A stretch of 64,000 nucleotides of DNA from Torymus aiolomorphi (lineage: Eukaryota; Arthropoda; Insecta; Hymenoptera; Torymidae). Below the pieces are notes generated by a model. The model ran no database searches. It had not been told where the DNA came from and saw only the letters and a list, made by a program, of their open reading frames with translations. The stretch is from assembly GCA_036365515.1 (NCBI GenBank), contig CM070877.1, positions 71,732,022-71,796,021 of the forward strand, given 5' to 3'. Made by a program: the position numbers and the translations under genes. Below, piece after piece: positions 11,802 through 22,311 of this stretch (positions within the stretch are counted from its first letter, which is position 1; the number at the start of each line of letters is the position of its first letter).

Positions 11802-13328
11802 ATGACAAATGTAACTGGGGTAAATAAGGTGCGACCAGATAAAATATTGTATGCGACAGTTTCTAGTGTCGTTCGTCCACAGAAGCCAATAGTCGAAAGT
11901 TTGATAGATGAGGCTTCACGAGTCAGCTTTATACAAGGAATGGGTGGTATGCAAGTTGCTTGTGGTACAGAAGAAGACGTAGAAAATCTTAACCACCATA
12001 CAGACGACGATACTGACGAAAATGAATCATTGACGGAAGCAGAAAGTGAATCCGCCGAAAGTGAAGAAGAACTGTCTTCGGACAGTGATGAGTATGTTCC
12101 CATTGGTAAAGAGAAAAGCCAAAAAAAGATCTCTCAAGCTCAACTTAATGACATGTTTAGGAATGCTGGATTAGCAAAAGACGCAGCTGAATTAATGACT
12201 TCACAATTAAAGTCTTACAATGTATTAGAAAAGGACGTAAACGTTACATTTTATCGAAACCGAGAAGAAGCGTTTCGAACATACTTCACTGGTGAATCTG
12301 ATCTAGTGTACTGCACGGATGTACGAGGACTTATTAATGAGTTCAAACCAAATTTATACAAGCCAGAAGAATGGGGGTTATTCATCGATTCATCCAAGCG
12401 AAGCCTGAAGGCAGTTCTTCTTCACAATACGAACGTGTATGCTCCGTTACCATTGGCTCATTCAACTGTACTCAAAGAAGAATACTGTAACATCGAAAAG
12501 GTTTTAAATAAAATAAAGTATAGTGAGCACGAATGGTTAATTTGGGGAGACCTGAAAATATTGTCCATGATACTAGGTCAACAATCAGGTTTTACCAAGT
12601 ACCCGTGCTATTTATGCATGTTTGACAGTCGAGATAGAGCAAAACACTATAATACAAAAGTATGGCCAGCGAGGCCATCACTTACTCCAGGTTCCAGCAA
12701 TGTCATCAATCGTCCTCTTTTCGATCCTAGCAAAATCCTTTTACCTCCTTTACATATCAAATTAGGGCTGATGAAACAATTTGTTAAAGCTCTCGATAAA
12801 AAAGGGCGATGCTTCAAATACTTAGCAACCATCTTTACGAATATAACTCTGGTTAAATTGAAGGAAGGTATCTTTGACGGACCTCAAATTCGCAAAATGT
12901 TCAGAAACGAAGAATTGGTCAAAAGTATGAATGATACCGAGAAGGCAACCTGGTTGAGCTTCAAAGATGTTGCAACAAAATTTCTTGGTAACAATAAAAA
13001 TGAGAACTATAAGAGCATCGTAGAAACTATGGTACAAAACTTCAAAAAATTAGGTTGCTTAATGAATTTAAAACTCCACTTTCTCGATTCGCACATTGAT
13101 GAATTTCCACCAGTCCTAGGTGACTACAGTGAAGAGCATGGTGAAAGATTTCATCACGATATGAAGGAATTTGAACGTAGGTGGCAAGGAAAATATGGCG
13201 TGAACATGATGGCGGACTATTGCTGGATGCTAAAAAGAGATGTACAATCTAATAACAAAATGCGGCGTAGAAATCCTTTGCATAGGTCGTTTGATGACAA
13301 GCGTATACACAAGCGTAAGCCAATTTAG
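11802..13328 (+). CDS. DDE-type transposase-like protein, 508 codons, open
   Basis: I recognise this as a protein family found in many arthropod and cnidarian genomes, with motifs G-L-F-I-D-S-S-K-R-S-L-K-A-V-L-L-H-N, G-D-L-K-I-L, C-Y-L-C-x-F-D-S-R and S-E-E-H-G-E-R-F-H. The two D residues and the late E are candidate DDE catalytic residues; the superfamily name is not certain to me. The region before the core is acidic and Ser-rich (about residues 75-100). The frame opens at 11732, before the first ATG at 11802, and those codons encode a C-Y-F-C pair, so the usual N-terminal zinc-binding head is missing and the ATG may not be the native start. Its C-terminus is basic. It lacks the lesions of the left copy, so it could still make protein. 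Confidence 0.65.
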   Translation: MTNVTGVNKVRPDKILYATVSSVVRPQKPIVESLIDEASRVSFIQGMGGMQVACGTEEDVENLNHHTDDDTDENESLTEAESESAESEEELSSDSDEYVPIGKEKSQKKISQAQLNDMFRNAGLAKDAAELMTSQLKSYNVLEKDVNVTFYRNREEAFRTYFTGESDLVYCTDVRGLINEFKPNLYKPEEWGLFIDSSKRSLKAVLLHNTNVYAPLPLAHSTVLKEEYCNIEKVLNKIKYSEHEWLIWGDLKILSMILGQQSGFTKYPCYLCMFDSRDRAKHYNTKVWPARPSLTPGSSNVINRPLFDPSKILLPPLHIKLGLMKQFVKALDKKGRCFKYLATIFTNITLVKLKEGIFDGPQIRKMFRNEELVKSMNDTEKATWLSFKDVATKFLGNNKNENYKSIVETMVQNFKKLGCLMNLKLHFLDSHIDEFPPVLGDYSEEHGERFHHDMKEFERRWQGKYGVNMMADYCWMLKRDVQSNNKMRRRNPLHRSFDDKRIHKRKPI

Positions 13329-13350
13329 TTCTTGTGCAAATTGACTGAGT

Positions 13351-13760
13351 AGTTTTTTGAGGTTATCTCCGAAATTAGGAGGTCACATCTCTTTTTCCAT
13401 AACAAATTTGGATTCAGCAAGCCAAAATACATAAAAATAAAGTGTTTTTGATGTGATGGAAACAATGTTTTTTTTCTTCTCAAGTTTTTCCACAGAAACA
13501 CGGCTTTTCAACAGTTTTTTGAGGTTATCTCCGAAACTCGGCTGTCAAACCTCTTTTTCCATTACAAATTTGGATTCAGCAAGCCAAAATACATAAAAAT
13601 AAAGTATTTTTGATGTGATGGAAACAATATTTTTTTTTATTCTCAAATTTTTCCACAGAAACACGGCTTTTCGACAGTTTTTTGAGGTTATGTTCAAAAT
13701 ATGCGGCCAACCCTCGAGTTTTAACGTCGGATTCGGATTCAGCGGGAAAAAATACAAAAG
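13351..13760. repeat. 162-163 bp tandem repeat, about 2.5 units
   Basis: Units beginning AGTTTTTTGAGGTTAT start at 13351, 13513 and 13676. Each contains a GATTCAGCAAGCCAAAATAC-like block. The array lies directly after the transposase stop, so it is probably the subterminal region of that transposon. Confidence 0.85.
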
Positions 13761-14005
13761 AAAAGTATAGTCTCCATCCCAGAACCGATAGATTTTTTTT
13801 TTTTGTGGGCCTGTGTTATTAAAAATTACAACCGCATGAAACCAAAAATAGTAAATAAAAAGAAGCAGTATATAAAAACATCGAGTTACTTCGATAGTAT
13901 ATTAGAAATATTGGTAAGTTCATACTTCAGTATTGAAAATTTTCAAAATATTATTAAAACTCGACAGAAATCGTAGAAGGAATAAAACAAGAATTTTTAA
14001 TCACC

Positions 14006-14660
14006 TTGTTTAATTATGTTACTACGTTCAAGTATTTTTCTTTATATGCTGATAATGCTAGAATCATAACACATCTCTGTAATCCAGTAATAGGCAATCG
14101 TTGTTTTTCATGGGTCAAAACAGTTGGAGAATTCTTTGAGGATCTCATTTACCCAAATGTTTTAACAGAATCCTTCTGTAAAATCTGCCAACGCACAGTT
14201 TATAATCACTTGAACAGAATAAAAATGTCTAAGGAAGATATAATGTTTGATGATATATTGAACAGTATTACAGAAAAAACTTGAAGAAAGTGTTATCTGT
14301 GATATATGTTGCAATAAATTATATTTCAAAAACTTTCAAGTAAAACATATATTGTGCATTGATATTGAAAAATCACCATTTGAAACTGGTGAATATGATT
14401 GCTCACTAAAATTAGAAGATTCCAAATTTATTATTAAAATGGAGAAACAGACTTTAGTTCTTACAGGAATTGTTCGATTTGAAAATTGCATAGGTCCAGA
14501 TCTACAACGACATTACTTAGCTTTTTGCAGAAGTTTAGATGGGAATTATGAATACAATGATATTGAGTGCACAAAAAAGGCAATTCCTGTTAAAAGAAAT
14601 TTGAAGGTTAGTGCTGCCTTATTTATTTACATAGAATGTGATGAATACGATTCTATGTGA
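14006..14660 (+). pseudogene. USP-like C-terminal part of MULE-like protein (copy 1)
   Basis: Two adjacent frames (14006-14284 and 14290-14660) together contain C-K-I-C and C-D-I-C pairs, resembling the zinc ribbon of ubiquitin-specific peptidases, and a R-H-Y-L-A-F motif in the place of the His box. They match the order seen in the 15493-16473 protein on the minus strand. A frameshift or stop near 14284 separates them. The N-terminal Cys box is not seen and was probably removed with the nested insertion. Confidence 0.5.
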
Positions 14661-15492
14661 TTACATAGAATTTACACTTGAATCTACATAATGTTATTGA
14701 AAAGGTAAATCGATTATAAGTATTAATTTTGAAAAATTATATTAAAAAAATTTGTATACTTAATTTCTATATTTTTTTAGATAAGCATCAAACTCCTTAT
14801 TGGCATAAGAAAGTTATTTATTACAGGCTACTTAACAAAGATTAGTGAAGATCTGCTTAGGATTACGTGTATATATTTTATTGTTGTTGTAGACATAATT
14901 CTCTTCCAATGTCTTCCTATCTACTCCTCATTGGGCGCCAAATGTTTACAAATTTAAAAAAATTATTATAGATCATAATACTCTAATAACACTAATTCGA
15001 TTTTTTAATGAATTCATGTTCATTAATATCAAGCAACGCTATTAATTTGTTACGGTACTTAAAATAAAATAATAATTGACGCGTCTTTATTTATTGTAAA
15101 ATTATACTAGGTTTCTAATTCTTATTTTAAACTTTAGGGTATAATCATTTGGCGTTGTCATAGAAAATACCAATTCTTGTTATATAGTAACGATTTTACG
15201 TACTACAAGTACAGACAATTCTATTATAGATCACCCTTATAGGAGCTACTATAATTTGCAATGAACTTTTTGTAAGAGAAACGAAAATTTTTTTATAAAA
15301 ACTGCGGGCATATATGGGCACGACCTTTGAGAACTATAGCTACTTTGATTGATTAATAAGATTATTATAAACATTTTTGAAATTTATACAAATAAATAAA
15401 TACGTACATAAACATGATTGTTTTGTAAATTTAATTTATTTACATAAAAAAACGCGATAAATATTATATCACACCTAATACAAATGAAATTT
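14661..15492. other. Non-coding junction between the two MULE-like elements
   Basis: AT-rich, without reading frames. It should contain the 3' ends of the two convergent elements, but I see no clear terminal inverted repeats. Confidence 0.4.
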
Positions 15493-16473
15493 TTACTTAG
15501 CATAACGAATAATGGCAATCTTCTCTACCGGTATTCCTTGCACTTCATGCATATCTTTGGTCATATCATCGAACAATATCCAAGTATTGGTATTTGATAA
15601 AGTGAATGTATAATAATGAACCAATGCATCATTGGAAATAGCATCACAGTCTCCTTGAAAACAAATTACCCCTTTCAATTTATAAACGTTATTTTTTAAA
15701 ATGATTTGAGTGGGTATTTTTTTTAAATTCGTTGTAAATGGTAGCTCTTGTTTAACTGTGTTGTAAAACAACTGTGCATTTTTTATCTCGTGCAAATATT
15801 CCACGTCGATAGCAATGTAATTGTTAATTTCATACATCTGCAAAGCTGATTTCTCATTACACTTCTCACAGTGTGAAATTCTTTCGCGCAAACGATTTCC
15901 CAAAATGATTTCTAACTGCTCAACGCCTAATATATAATACTCTGACACCGATAAACTTATAAGAAATTCTGATCTTTCTTTTTTAAACTGGCACATGTTG
16001 CATTTTGTATTACGTATATAGCTAGGAAGGAAGTTCATGATTACTTTAAAAAGTCTGGTGACATTATCCTTACAATTAATGGTATATTCTGTCATTCTCC
16101 ATGCTTCAGATCTATAAACAGTATATAAAATATTCGCTCTATCTTCATAAAAAAGTTGTGTCGAAAAATCTACACAATAATTCTTTATTGTTATTAAAAA
16201 TAATCTGGGATCTAGATTATAACATTCATTGACGTCTTTTCTGAAAGCTAGATTTTCTATATACATCGTACACAAAATTTCAAAAATACTGTCAAAAGGA
16301 CATGTATTTGTGAATAATATATTTTTAACGATTCCTTTACTGATTTCATACATTTTTACTGGTAATCTTAAGCCATTAAAAATCAAACTTCGTCGATTAT
16401 TGCCGACAGTATTCATTGAAGACTGTGTTACTGCACAGTGAGATGGTTCTCTCACATTCATATCAATATCCAT
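15493..16473 (-). CDS. USP-like cysteine peptidase domain of MULE-like element
   Basis: An open frame of 326 codons. N-T-C-P-F-D-S-I (about residues 55-62) fits a USP Cys box. C-N-M-C and C-E-K-C pairs fit the zinc finger of the fingers subdomain. H-Y-Y-T-F-T-L followed by W-I-L-F-D-D fits the His box and its trailing W-x-x-F-D-D. This set is characteristic of C19-type deubiquitinases. Its frame overlaps the stop of the preceding transposase frame by a few bases, so it is either a second ORF or the frame-shifted end of one polyprotein. A role in removing ubiquitin or a similar modifier from transposase or host factors is inference. Confidence 0.6.
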   Translation of the reverse strand: MDIDMNVREPSHCAVTQSSMNTVGNNRRSLIFNGLRLPVKMYEISKGIVKNILFTNTCPFDSIFEILCTMYIENLAFRKDVNECYNLDPRLFLITIKNYCVDFSTQLFYEDRANILYTVYRSEAWRMTEYTINCKDNVTRLFKVIMNFLPSYIRNTKCNMCQFKKERSEFLISLSVSEYYILGVEQLEIILGNRLRERISHCEKCNEKSALQMYEINNYIAIDVEYLHEIKNAQLFYNTVKQELPFTTNLKKIPTQIILKNNVYKLKGVICFQGDCDAISNDALVHYYTFTLSNTNTWILFDDMTKDMHEVQGIPVEKIAIIRYAK

Positions 16474-17770
16474 TTTTTCTAATTAAAGAACCTTGAATGT
16501 GATGAACAGTACTTAAAGAGTCTGTTATTGCACGCTGAAAAGGTTTTGTTTCTTTTGTATCTATTTTCATTTTTGACAAATAAATGAAACCCATTTTCAT
16601 AAGACAAAAAATTCTTTGTTTCTCTTTTAAGAGAAATTTGATCACAGATATTGGTCGAGGTATTTTTTGTTTTAACCTCATAAAGAAGGCTTCTGACCGT
16701 GCCGAAGTTGCAACAGCGTTTAAAGAAGCAAAATGAGTTGTCATTACATTTGTCCATGTTACAAAAGTGTAGCACAATTGTTTGAAATTCTTCGTAAATG
16801 AAGGACAGTAATAAAAATTAGCACACTCAGAAATTTCTTCCTTAATGCAAGACATTTTTAAGGCTTCTTCAAAAAGATTATCTATACGCTTAGTAAGTTC
16901 ATTTTTGTTTTTTTTCTTTTTCCTCTACTTTTCCAACTGTTATAAAAGAATCTACTATGCTGGATTCTAATTTTTGTAAAATATGCTGATATGTTTTAAA
17001 AGTCCGTTTTAAAGATTCTTTTCTTTTAAAACACTCTGTATTTTCTTCTATGACTGTACTATTACATACAACTATAATTGATGTAATAACGTCTTCGAAT
17101 ATATCAAGTGTTTCAACTTGAGACAGATAACGTACACATCTTAAATAAAATGAAATCATGTTGGGATCACATAATTTAAAGCATTTCCAGTCTCTCACCA
17201 TTTTTAATAAATGCGCAACATCCTGACGATAGAAACACCTTGGTAACTCACTACTTTCATTTTCTAAAATCTCGAAACACTGCAAGTTGTAAGCGTTGAA
17301 AGTCATACTATTAATTGCGTTTTGAAGTGCAAGAGAATCATCGGTCACTATTTCTTTCGGTATTGTTGCTCCATTTTCTATCCAGTTTTGAAAAACCTCC
17401 ATAATAATTGCAACATGGTGAATGGATAGTAATGCCTGGAGTAAAGGAATAATTTTTCCTCCAATTCCAACAACTAGTACATAAAAAAAAATATTTTTAC
17501 TTTTAATGGGTCCATATTTGAATCTTCTTACTAAACTGCCGGTAGAATCCAAGGATAATGGTAACCGCTGCTCACATACACTATTCCATAGATCCACTTG
17601 GGCTTTGGTATAATAGATAGCATAAAACGGATGTAAGCATAATTTTTTAATGTTGCATGAAATTATTAATTCTTTATTAGGTATAGGTAATTTTTTAAAT
17701 TTGTCATATTCAATCTCTTCATTTACAGCCTCTTCTTTAGCTTTTCTGTATGTAACTGTATTGTTTAGTG
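16463..17770 (-). pseudogene. MULE-like transposase core (copy 2)
   Basis: The main frame (17597-16899, open upstream to about 17770) has L-S-L-D-S-T-G-S (first candidate Asp near 17549), I-V-T-D-D-S-L-A-L-Q-N-A-I (second candidate Asp), then C-F-Y-R-Q-D-V-A-H-L-L-K and W-K-C-F. The D-S-T-G to T-D-x-S-x-A-L-x-x-A-I arrangement is that of MULE-type transposases. After a homopolymer frameshift the frame 16855-16463 continues with S-E-A-F-F-M-R-L-K, typical of the end of the core. The product would cut and move the element. I am fairly sure it is a transposase and less sure of the superfamily. Confidence 0.6.
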
Positions 17771-18473
17771 CGGAGGTTCATAATCTGTTTCAACTTTTCC
17801 AAACTCCTCTTCTCTCAAGCCTGCTGCACTTTTGTTCAGTAATGTTTTTTTCACTAACTTTCTCCTTGTGCGAGCTAGCTTTAACTTTTTAGTATGTGGC
17901 ACTGAGCAAGTTTCATACGTATAAATACTGATTTTTATCATATTGTCTTCAACATAAACACCTTGACCTCTTATGCTCGTGAAACAATTACTACAATACC
18001 CATTAAACTTAAAAGAATTCTGGCAAAAGTATGAATTTGGAAAAGTAAAGATACACGGCAAACTCTTTTTGTCCCAGATATTATCCCTCACATTATCTGT
18101 CCAATCACTGTTTTTTTTCTTTACTCGGAATACAACAAACGAGATTACTTGCAACAACAAAATCAAATTCTAATAAATCACAGTCATAAGGATTATTACA
18201 CTTCACAGGCCGGTATTCAGGATAAAAATTTTTCTTAACTTTTGGTTCAATTTCTATTCCATGATAATTCTCCAAATTTAATCGACAATTTTGTCGATTA
18301 TTTCTCACGTGTAAAAAGATAGATTTGGCAGCCATTTTTAAGCCTAATGATTTTCTTATGTCCATCCAAATTTGGTTTTTCTCGCCTTTTAGTTCTTTGT
18401 TGTCATCGAAAATAGGCCATTTTCTTAAATGATCTTCAAGAATATCTGAAAGTATTTCAGCTTTTCGTGGCAT
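17765..18473 (-). pseudogene. DNA-binding head and Cys-rich segment of MULE-like transposase
   Basis: The ATG at 18473 starts a basic helical domain similar in pattern to 8209-8556. The frame shifts at a homopolymer near 18115 and continues with a segment containing G-Y-C-S-N-C and a preceding Cys, which could bind zinc, then a run of Lys and Arg. It ends at 17765 and the next block is in another frame. I infer target-DNA binding from its position ahead of the core. Confidence 0.5.
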
Positions 18474-18554
18474 TTTCTTGACATTTTCTGATGAAAATAA
18501 TAGATTAATCTTTTCTTTAATAATAATAATAAAATGAAGTATATATAACTTCAA

Positions 18555-19421
18555 ATATTTTGAATTATAAACAATGTGAAGATAAATTTACCTTTTGCGA
18601 AAATGACTACACATTAATCTAGTATTATATTGGATCTTCTCACATCTCTGTTATAAAATTGAGTTTAATAATGAGTTATTAATATTCCAGAAATGTTATA
18701 AAAACTATATCGAAGAAGCTTTATACATACTTATTAAAGAAGCTATCAACATAAATTTCTACGATTAATGTCAACCTTGCTAGTATTTTAACAAAAACAG
18801 CATAAATGTAGATTACGTCATGCTAGAGTAACTCACGATTATTTTAACGCTATTCACCGTCCACGCTATATTCTTTTGTTTTATAACTAATTTCGGTGAC
18901 AAGCTCGAATTGTAGAACTAAAACGTCAACGGTCACTGTACCATGACGTCAGAAAATGCATTGCAAACAACATCATCATTTTATTAGGAACGTGGCCTGA
19001 GGCCGATACCTACGCTAAGGAAGAAAAAAAAATCGTCCTTTCATAAACACTGGATTTTGATGCTTTCGCATCGAAATATCGAAAAAGCCTTATTAATAAA
19101 ACTATAAAAAAAAAATTTCTGAAATAAAAAGTCTCTTCAGAATCTGTAAGTATTTTTATACTATACAATAATTTAAATAACCTATGTTCGAGAAAATTTG
19201 CAAGTGCCCAAAAATATGTAGCTGAACATAGAGTAATACTTGTTGTACCAGACACGCATGACTTCAAGGGGAGATAATATTCTTGAAGATGATTTTTATA
19301 GTATTTTAGTAAATATGACAAGAAATTTGTCATATTTACAGTTATATATAAACTGAATTCTTAGATTACATGATAATATAGAATTTTTATTTTCAGTACA
19401 AGTGGTGATGTAGTTTTAAAA
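18555..19421. other. AT-rich non-coding stretch
   Basis: No convincing reading frame, repeat or RNA gene was seen. Confidence 0.4.
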
Positions 19422-20100
19422 ACGTTCTCCGAGTCGAAACAGCTATTTTAGTTTTTATATTTTTATATAATGTTTTATTAATTTGATAATCCAGAGTAAG
19501 TACATGTAACAAATATATACTTGAAAAAACATAAGACAATTTTTTTTAGACAAATTCAGGCAATAGTCACTATGGTATTGTTATAATTAAAGACAAAAAC
19601 TTCAATAAGTTCTTTAAATATTTTTATTTTTTATCAGATCTTAACGAAATAGAGCTTATTTTGTTCGTTAAGAAATTTCAGGGAGAGTATCGATGGGAAA
19701 ATTTATGATACGAATTACCAGTACGGCGCAATATCAATTTATTTAAGAAAAGCAAGTCAAGTTTTCATCAAAACTTAAACAAATTGATATTGCGCCGTAC
19801 TGCTAACTCGTATCATAAATTTTCCCATCGATACTCCCCCTGAAATTTCTTAACGAGCAAAATAAGCTTTATTTCGTTAAGATCGGATAAAAAATAAAAA
19901 AATTTCAAGAACTTATTGAAGTATTTGTCTTTAATTGTAACAATAGCATAGTGACTATTGCCTGAATTTGTCTGAAAAAAATTGTCTTATGTTCTTTCAA
20001 CTATATATTTGTTACATGTACGTACTCTTGGATTATCAAATTAATAAAACATTATTTAAAAATATAAAAACTAAGATTGCTGTTTCGACTCGGAGAACGT
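19422..20100. mobile_element. 679-bp foldback element
   Basis: The ends ACGTTCTCCGAGTCGAAACAGC-like (19422) and its reverse complement (to 20100) begin two arms of about 330 bp that pair with few mismatches to a short loop near 19750-19785. It has no coding capacity. The dominant structure is one long hairpin. Confidence 0.85.
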
Positions 20101-20413
20101 CCTTAATTTGTGCTTTAAAATGCCATGGTCCATATACAAGTCAAATACTGCTTTTGCACCTATCAGCAATCTTATAAATCGTGACTGGAGAAAAAAATTA
20201 TTTTCTCGTTGCTTGAGAAGAAAAGAATATTACAATCATTGCTATGAATGTAATGCTACAAAATTGACAAGAGTTTCAGATATTAATTTTTCAATCACCA
20301 CTTTATTTGTTCATAATGTGCTTATAGACTAAATCGTATAGATTACTTATGAAAGTTAAATCTCTGATAAGTACATGGATTTGGAAATTGATTGCATTAA
20401 GACTAATTGAATC

Positions 20414-20611
20414 AGAGTGTGGTGATTTTGTATTATTTTTAGTGAAAAAAGACTCGAGTGGTGCAACAATCTAAATTTGATTCACAATTTGTTGTGTCAA
20501 AGCGACACACAACTGTGACACGCAAAATGTGACACAACAAATTGTGAATAAAATTTATATTGTTGCACCACTCGAGTCTTGTTTCACTAAAAACAACCAA
20601 TAATCACTCTA
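20414..20611. mobile_element. About 200-bp foldback MITE
   Basis: Both arms contain AAGACTCGAGTGGTGCAACA and its reverse complement, with AGAGTG...CACTCT ends. The loop carries smaller TGTGACAC palindromes. It is non-coding. Confidence 0.8.
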
Positions 20612-20700
20612 GTCTCTTAAATATATTTTGTATTATTTACTATTATAAATTTTCATGTTATACTTTTTGTGTATACTAGCTAATTAATGCAATATTACAG

Positions 20701-20904
20701 CGTATGAAATTTTCAGCTGCTACAGATACTCCCGTAACAAGTAGTAATATTTTCTACAGAGACTCTTATTTTCAAGTCGGAGATATTACATCAATGCAAG
20801 ATATTAATGGAGGAATCCAATTTGTTCAGATCTAAGGTTTACTTACCGATTAGTATTGCAAAAAAAGTGCAGCTGTAATATTATTATTACCAACAAAAGG
20901 CTAA
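20701..20904 (+). pseudogene. GATAD1: GATAD1 exon remnant
   Basis: Reading from an AG acceptor at 20699-20700, the frame gives F-Y-R-D-S-Y-F-Q-V-G-D-I, then G-L-L-T-D, Y-C-K-K-S-A-A-V and L-L-P-T. This matches the conserved C-terminal (BAH-like) part of GATA zinc finger domain-containing protein 1, a chromatin protein. In-frame stops replace a residue before G-L-L-T-D and one before Y-C, and the expected splice donor after the exon is degraded. The zinc finger exon is not recognisable. Retained splice context suggests a decayed duplicate of genomic DNA rather than a retrocopy. Confidence 0.7.
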
Positions 20905-21650
20905 GTAAATTTTTTAACAATTTTAAATATAAGCTTATAATATATCAAAGAATAAAAATAATTTAATATTTGAATTGCAAGTTAGTACCTGCGTACTTAC
21001 TGTCTTGGCTCTGTGTCTGTACATCCGGAATACCTGCATACACAGTACAGTACTCGGTGTGGCTATGTTCGGAAGAAGGCCTCAAGGAACTGATGGAGAT
21101 ATGCTGTCGAAGGCAGAGCTGCTGGCTAGCTGTGACGCTCAACATGTCTTGGATAGCTAAGACCACCCTTGCCTAGCTCCAGTCCTTGGTCATTGAGACA
21201 TTGAGGACAGGCCATGTGCCCAGGCATGTTGCCAAGACTGGTGTTGAGAGGGTTGAATGACACACCAAGGGTTAAGTTGCATTATACTCATTAAGCAGGT
21301 TTATTAGAGTGATAGCTATAAAATGTTGTTTCTGACAAATATTCAATTGACTTGGGATCAGTCATAATTGTTTATCATAACATAGTCAAATGGACTTATG
21401 TTCATTAATGAGTATTGAAACTGTAAATATTTTTATAAAAGTAATCCTATAATCATTGAATGTAGTTGAAGCGATAAGTGATATGTCTACAATTTTGATG
21501 AATCTAAAAATAAAATATCTTATTGATCATACGCGGTTCCTTTTTTTTCAATTTTATCGCCTCTGACCTCCATTAATAATAGAAAGATTAATTGCGTACA
21601 TTTTATATTAAATATAAACATTTAAAAAATTTTGACTATGTTATATTTCA
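20905..21650. other. Non-coding stretch with a GC-richer island
   Basis: 20960-21260 is richer in GC and has short open frames on both strands, none of which I recognise. The rest is AT-rich. Confidence 0.35.
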
Positions 21651-21651
21651 G

Positions 21652-22180
21652 TTTTGACAAATTATATCATTTAGAGTCAAAAGGTGCAACTAAACCAGTA
21701 CGAGAAGGGTGAAAGGAACTAACATCTGATGTAGACATAAAATATCAAATTTATTCTTGTCTTGTAAAATTGAGAAATAGTCAAGAGGCTTTACTACAAG
21801 TACTCCAATAAAGTATCCCTGGAAAACAGAATGGAATCATTTAATGAATAATTTACAAGCGGATGTAGATAATGTAGCAGGTTGAATGGAATAAATGAGT
21901 GAGTGATATGAGTTTTCTTCTATAAGTAATAATAATAATAATACAAATATGAAAATCATTTGTTGTAATCTAATTAACAATTTTCTTAAAATCTAGATAA
22001 ATATGGCTTTGGTAAAAATCTTTCAAGAGCAAGGTACAGAGCAGTCTGCATTATCAATATATAAGTAATTAGTCTTAAGAGAATGTCCATTAGCTCTTGA
22101 AGTAGTGGAAGGTTTATTATCTTTAGGAGTTAAATAGAATAGTTGCATGCATAAATGGTATAATGTTGATATAGCATCAA
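21652..22180 (+). pseudogene. ANAPC7: ANAPC7 (APC/C subunit 7) exon remnants
   Basis: Two exon-like blocks follow AG acceptors at 21650-21651 and 21995-21996. The first encodes S-D-V-D-I-K-Y-Q-I-Y and S-I-P-G-K-Q after a stop. The second encodes M-A-L-V-K-I-F-Q-E-Q-G, L-R-E-C-P-L-A-L-E-V and G-L-L-S-L-G-V-K with one internal stop. These match consecutive TPR-region motifs of the anaphase-promoting complex subunit APC7. Stops and short frame losses show it is dead; the remaining intron indicates DNA-level duplication. Confidence 0.7.
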
Positions 22181-22311
22181 GGTCAGGCTGGATTGTGTAT
22201 CACAAGGTGTACGGGCAGTTTGGGAGAAAGTTTGTTTGAATGTATTTTAACAAACTTAATTATAAACTTATTTTAGTAATACACTGGCTAAACAAATTGT
22301 TTATGTTTTAG

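Larger units (their letters stand above)
9613..13330. mobile_element. Inverted pair of a DDE-type transposon gene, nested in MULE copy 1
   Basis: Two copies of one gene lie head to head: 9620-11146 on the minus strand and 11732-13328 on the plus strand. They are about 95% or more identical where they overlap. A GC-rich spacer (about 11100-11300) and a short stray copy of the acidic segment (about 11655-11715) lie between them. The left copy ends abruptly at 9620 beside MULE sequence, which marks the insertion edge. Confidence 0.7.
8209..14660 (+). mobile_element. MULE-like transposon, copy 1, split by nested insertion
   Basis: Coding blocks at 8209-9612 and 13990-14660 correspond, in the same order, to those of the related minus-strand element at 15493-18554: N-terminal helical domain, transposase core, and C-terminal USP-like part with paired C-x2-C motifs. 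The middle (about 9613-13900) is an insertion of another transposon family. The copy is strongly diverged from its neighbour and has lost catalytic residues. No terminal repeats were identified. Confidence 0.6.
15493..18554 (-). mobile_element. MULE-like transposon with USP-like peptidase, copy 2
   Basis: Minus-strand blocks follow one another with small frameshifts: DNA-binding head (from ATG 18473), Cys-rich segment (18166-17765), transposase core (about 17770-16899 and 16855-16463) and USP-like peptidase (16473-15493). Breaks at 18119-18110 and 16920-16905 fall in T/A homopolymers. It is arranged tail to tail with copy 1. Confidence 0.65.

Noticed and set aside
20108..20332. Short frame before the GATAD1 remnant, possibly its first exon
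   Set aside because: It has several Cys but no C-x2-C zinc-finger spacing of GATAD1, and part of it borders the foldback element; not supportable.
20963..21176. Overlapping frames on both strands in the GC-richer island
   Set aside because: Mutual shadows without domain, splice context or start.
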